Shown piece by piece: positions 62,997-64,000 of a stretch of DNA of 64,000 nt (its first letter is position 1; the number at the start of each line of letters is the position of its first letter). A program made the position numbers and the translations under genes. Source of the stretch: CAWBRT01 sp963814745 (GTDB lineage Bacteria; Acidobacteriota; Terriglobia; Terriglobales; Acidobacteriaceae); NCBI GenBank assembly GCA_963814745.1, contig CAWFEA010000025.1, forward strand, positions 62,001-126,000, written 5' to 3'. The notes beneath the pieces were generated by a model. That model saw only the letters and a list, made by a program, of their open reading frames with translations. It made no database searches and had not been told where the DNA came from.

Positions 62997-63920
62997 TTAG
63001 CTTCCCTTGTTTGGCTCAGCGCTTCGCGGATGAGGCACCCCGACGCCGGAGCGCTGCGCTCTGGGAACGCGGACCGGCGCTGCCTGGCGAGGCGGAGTGC
63101 ACTCCAACATAGCGCGGCCGCCGATATGCACGAAGCTCAGCTCCCGCGCGGCGATCAGGGCGTTGATGGCCTCGCGAACCCGCGAACGCCCGATGAAATG
63201 CGAAAAGAAATCTTCGATCTCGCTTTGCTCGGCGGCAACCACGCAACCCAAATACTTGGAAACCAGGGCGGTCAGGGCCTCGGCCACGGAGATGTTCATG
63301 CCTTCGCGTACCGGTTCCGGCGACCAGCGAAACAGGACGTCCCAGAAGGCCCCCTCCACCGGCCGGTAATCGACACGCGTAATGCGCAGGCGCGACCAGA
63401 GTTCATTGAGAGCGCGATCCAGCGCCGCGGTGGAGAGATCGCCGCCCAAAATCTCTTTCAAGTGCGGCTTCGAGATAGGCCCTTTCTGCTGGATCACCTG
63501 GAAAGTATGCGCTGCCAGGAGCGAGTACTCTGAACGCGAGCCCGTTTTCGGCGCCTGACGCGGGTTACGGTCGCCGACAACCCCGTAGAAAAACGCGAAC
63601 ACGGAAGCCGCGACCAGAAAGCTGGTCTCGCCGAAAGGGTTCGCCTCATAGGCCGACTTTTGCCGGAGCAGGCGGACCATCAACTCGGTCGCTTGCTGCG
63701 CGCGCGGATCGGCAAAGGCATGCTGCCACATCGGCAAATCCTGATCCGACCCCGTGAAGGCGCCGATAAAAGTCGGGGCAAATACCGCCGGGCGCAGCGG
63801 ATACATCAGGCAGAAGCCAACGGATTCAATGAACTCCTGCGCGTCTTCGAGGGTACGAATGGGGTTGCCATCGATACGCCACTTCTTGGCGCGCAGTTCC
63901 AGAAGCTCCCAATCAGTCAT
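62997..63920 (-). CDS. AlkZ/YcaQ-related winged-helix protein
   Basis: A 307-residue protein beginning MTDWELLELRAKKWRIDGNP. It has segments of the AlkZ-related family (FIESVGFCLMYPLRPAVFAP, and winged-helix parts such as QKGPISKPHLKEILGGDLST). AlkZ glycosylases unhook DNA interstrand crosslinks, and distant relatives are uncharacterised. The QxQ catalytic motif of AlkZ is not visible, so enzymatic activity is doubtful. It is directly upstream of cmk with no gap. Confidence 0.55.
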   Translation of the reverse strand: MTDWELLELRAKKWRIDGNPIRTLEDAQEFIESVGFCLMYPLRPAVFAPTFIGAFTGSDQDLPMWQHAFADPRAQQATELMVRLLRQKSAYEANPFGETSFLVAASVFAFFYGVVGDRNPRQAPKTGSRSEYSLLAAHTFQVIQQKGPISKPHLKEILGGDLSTAALDRALNELWSRLRITRVDYRPVEGAFWDVLFRWSPEPVREGMNISVAEALTALVSKYLGCVVAAEQSEIEDFFSHFIGRSRVREAINALIAARELSFVHIGGRAMLECTPPRQAAPVRVPRAQRSGVGVPHPRSAEPNKGS

Positions 63921-64000
63921 GGATTTCTTCCCACTTGATTTCTCGCTCGCCTCTTCGCCTCAAACCGTCACCGCCTTGTGTGAGCGACTCAATTCAACCA

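Overview
The window is a high-GC bacterial chromosome segment. Its gene content points to Acidobacteriota (Terriglobia/Koribacter-like). The evidence is two unlinked-type complex I clusters, small secreted coiled-coil and TPR proteins, an ImuA-ImuB-DnaE2 mutasome, a remnant of a beta-propeller family expanded in Acidobacteria, and the dispersed 'CHSERSEES' intergenic repeat. This placement is inference from gene content; no rRNA marker is present.

Layout. 1-3851 holds a partial MBL hydrolase overlapping an aminotransferase, a secreted coiled-coil protein, a TPR protein and an unknown frameshifted gene. 4107-18506 (+) is the first NADH dehydrogenase operon, nuoA-C-D-E-F-(DinB)-G-H-J-K-L-M-N. 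18607-20927 (-) carries ATP synthase membrane-sector genes (atpE, atpB, an AtpI-like and an AtpZ-like gene) behind tatA. 21040-32117 (-) is a second complex I cluster, nuoA-C-D-H-I-J-K-L-M-N, lacking the NADH module. No nuoB is present in either cluster. 32427-38411 (+) carries lysS, a polytopic membrane protein, an SDR, a D-glutamate-cyclase-like protein and a SRAP/YedK protein. 38408-44228 (-) is imuA-imuB-dnaE2, with dnaE2 heavily frameshifted. 44534-45491 is an HD-GYP protein.

45695-50055 is the most interesting block. A divergent ECF sigma/anti-sigma pair faces a small membrane protein and a four-gene bufferin-type operon: a Cys-rich precursor, a DUF692 enzyme, a DUF2063 partner and DoxX. 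The sigma gene and the precursor gene share the motif TGTAAC-N15-G(A/G)ATC upstream. This reads as a stress-inducible RiPP metallophore system, probably for copper.

50324-53720 has a small protein, a thiolase, a beta-propeller remnant, a small secreted protein interrupted by a MITE-like inverted repeat, and a receiver-only response regulator. 53861-60391 is mtaB, infC (apparent AUC start), rpmI, rplT, pheS and pheT. 60482-63920 is zapB-like, zapA, a thioesterase, a cupin, cmk and an AlkZ-related protein.

About a dozen genes, including essential single-copy ones (rpmI, rplT, pheS, pheT), are broken by single-base indels while the conserved protein continues in another frame. I read these as sequencing or assembly errors, not pseudogenes, and give whole-gene coordinates.
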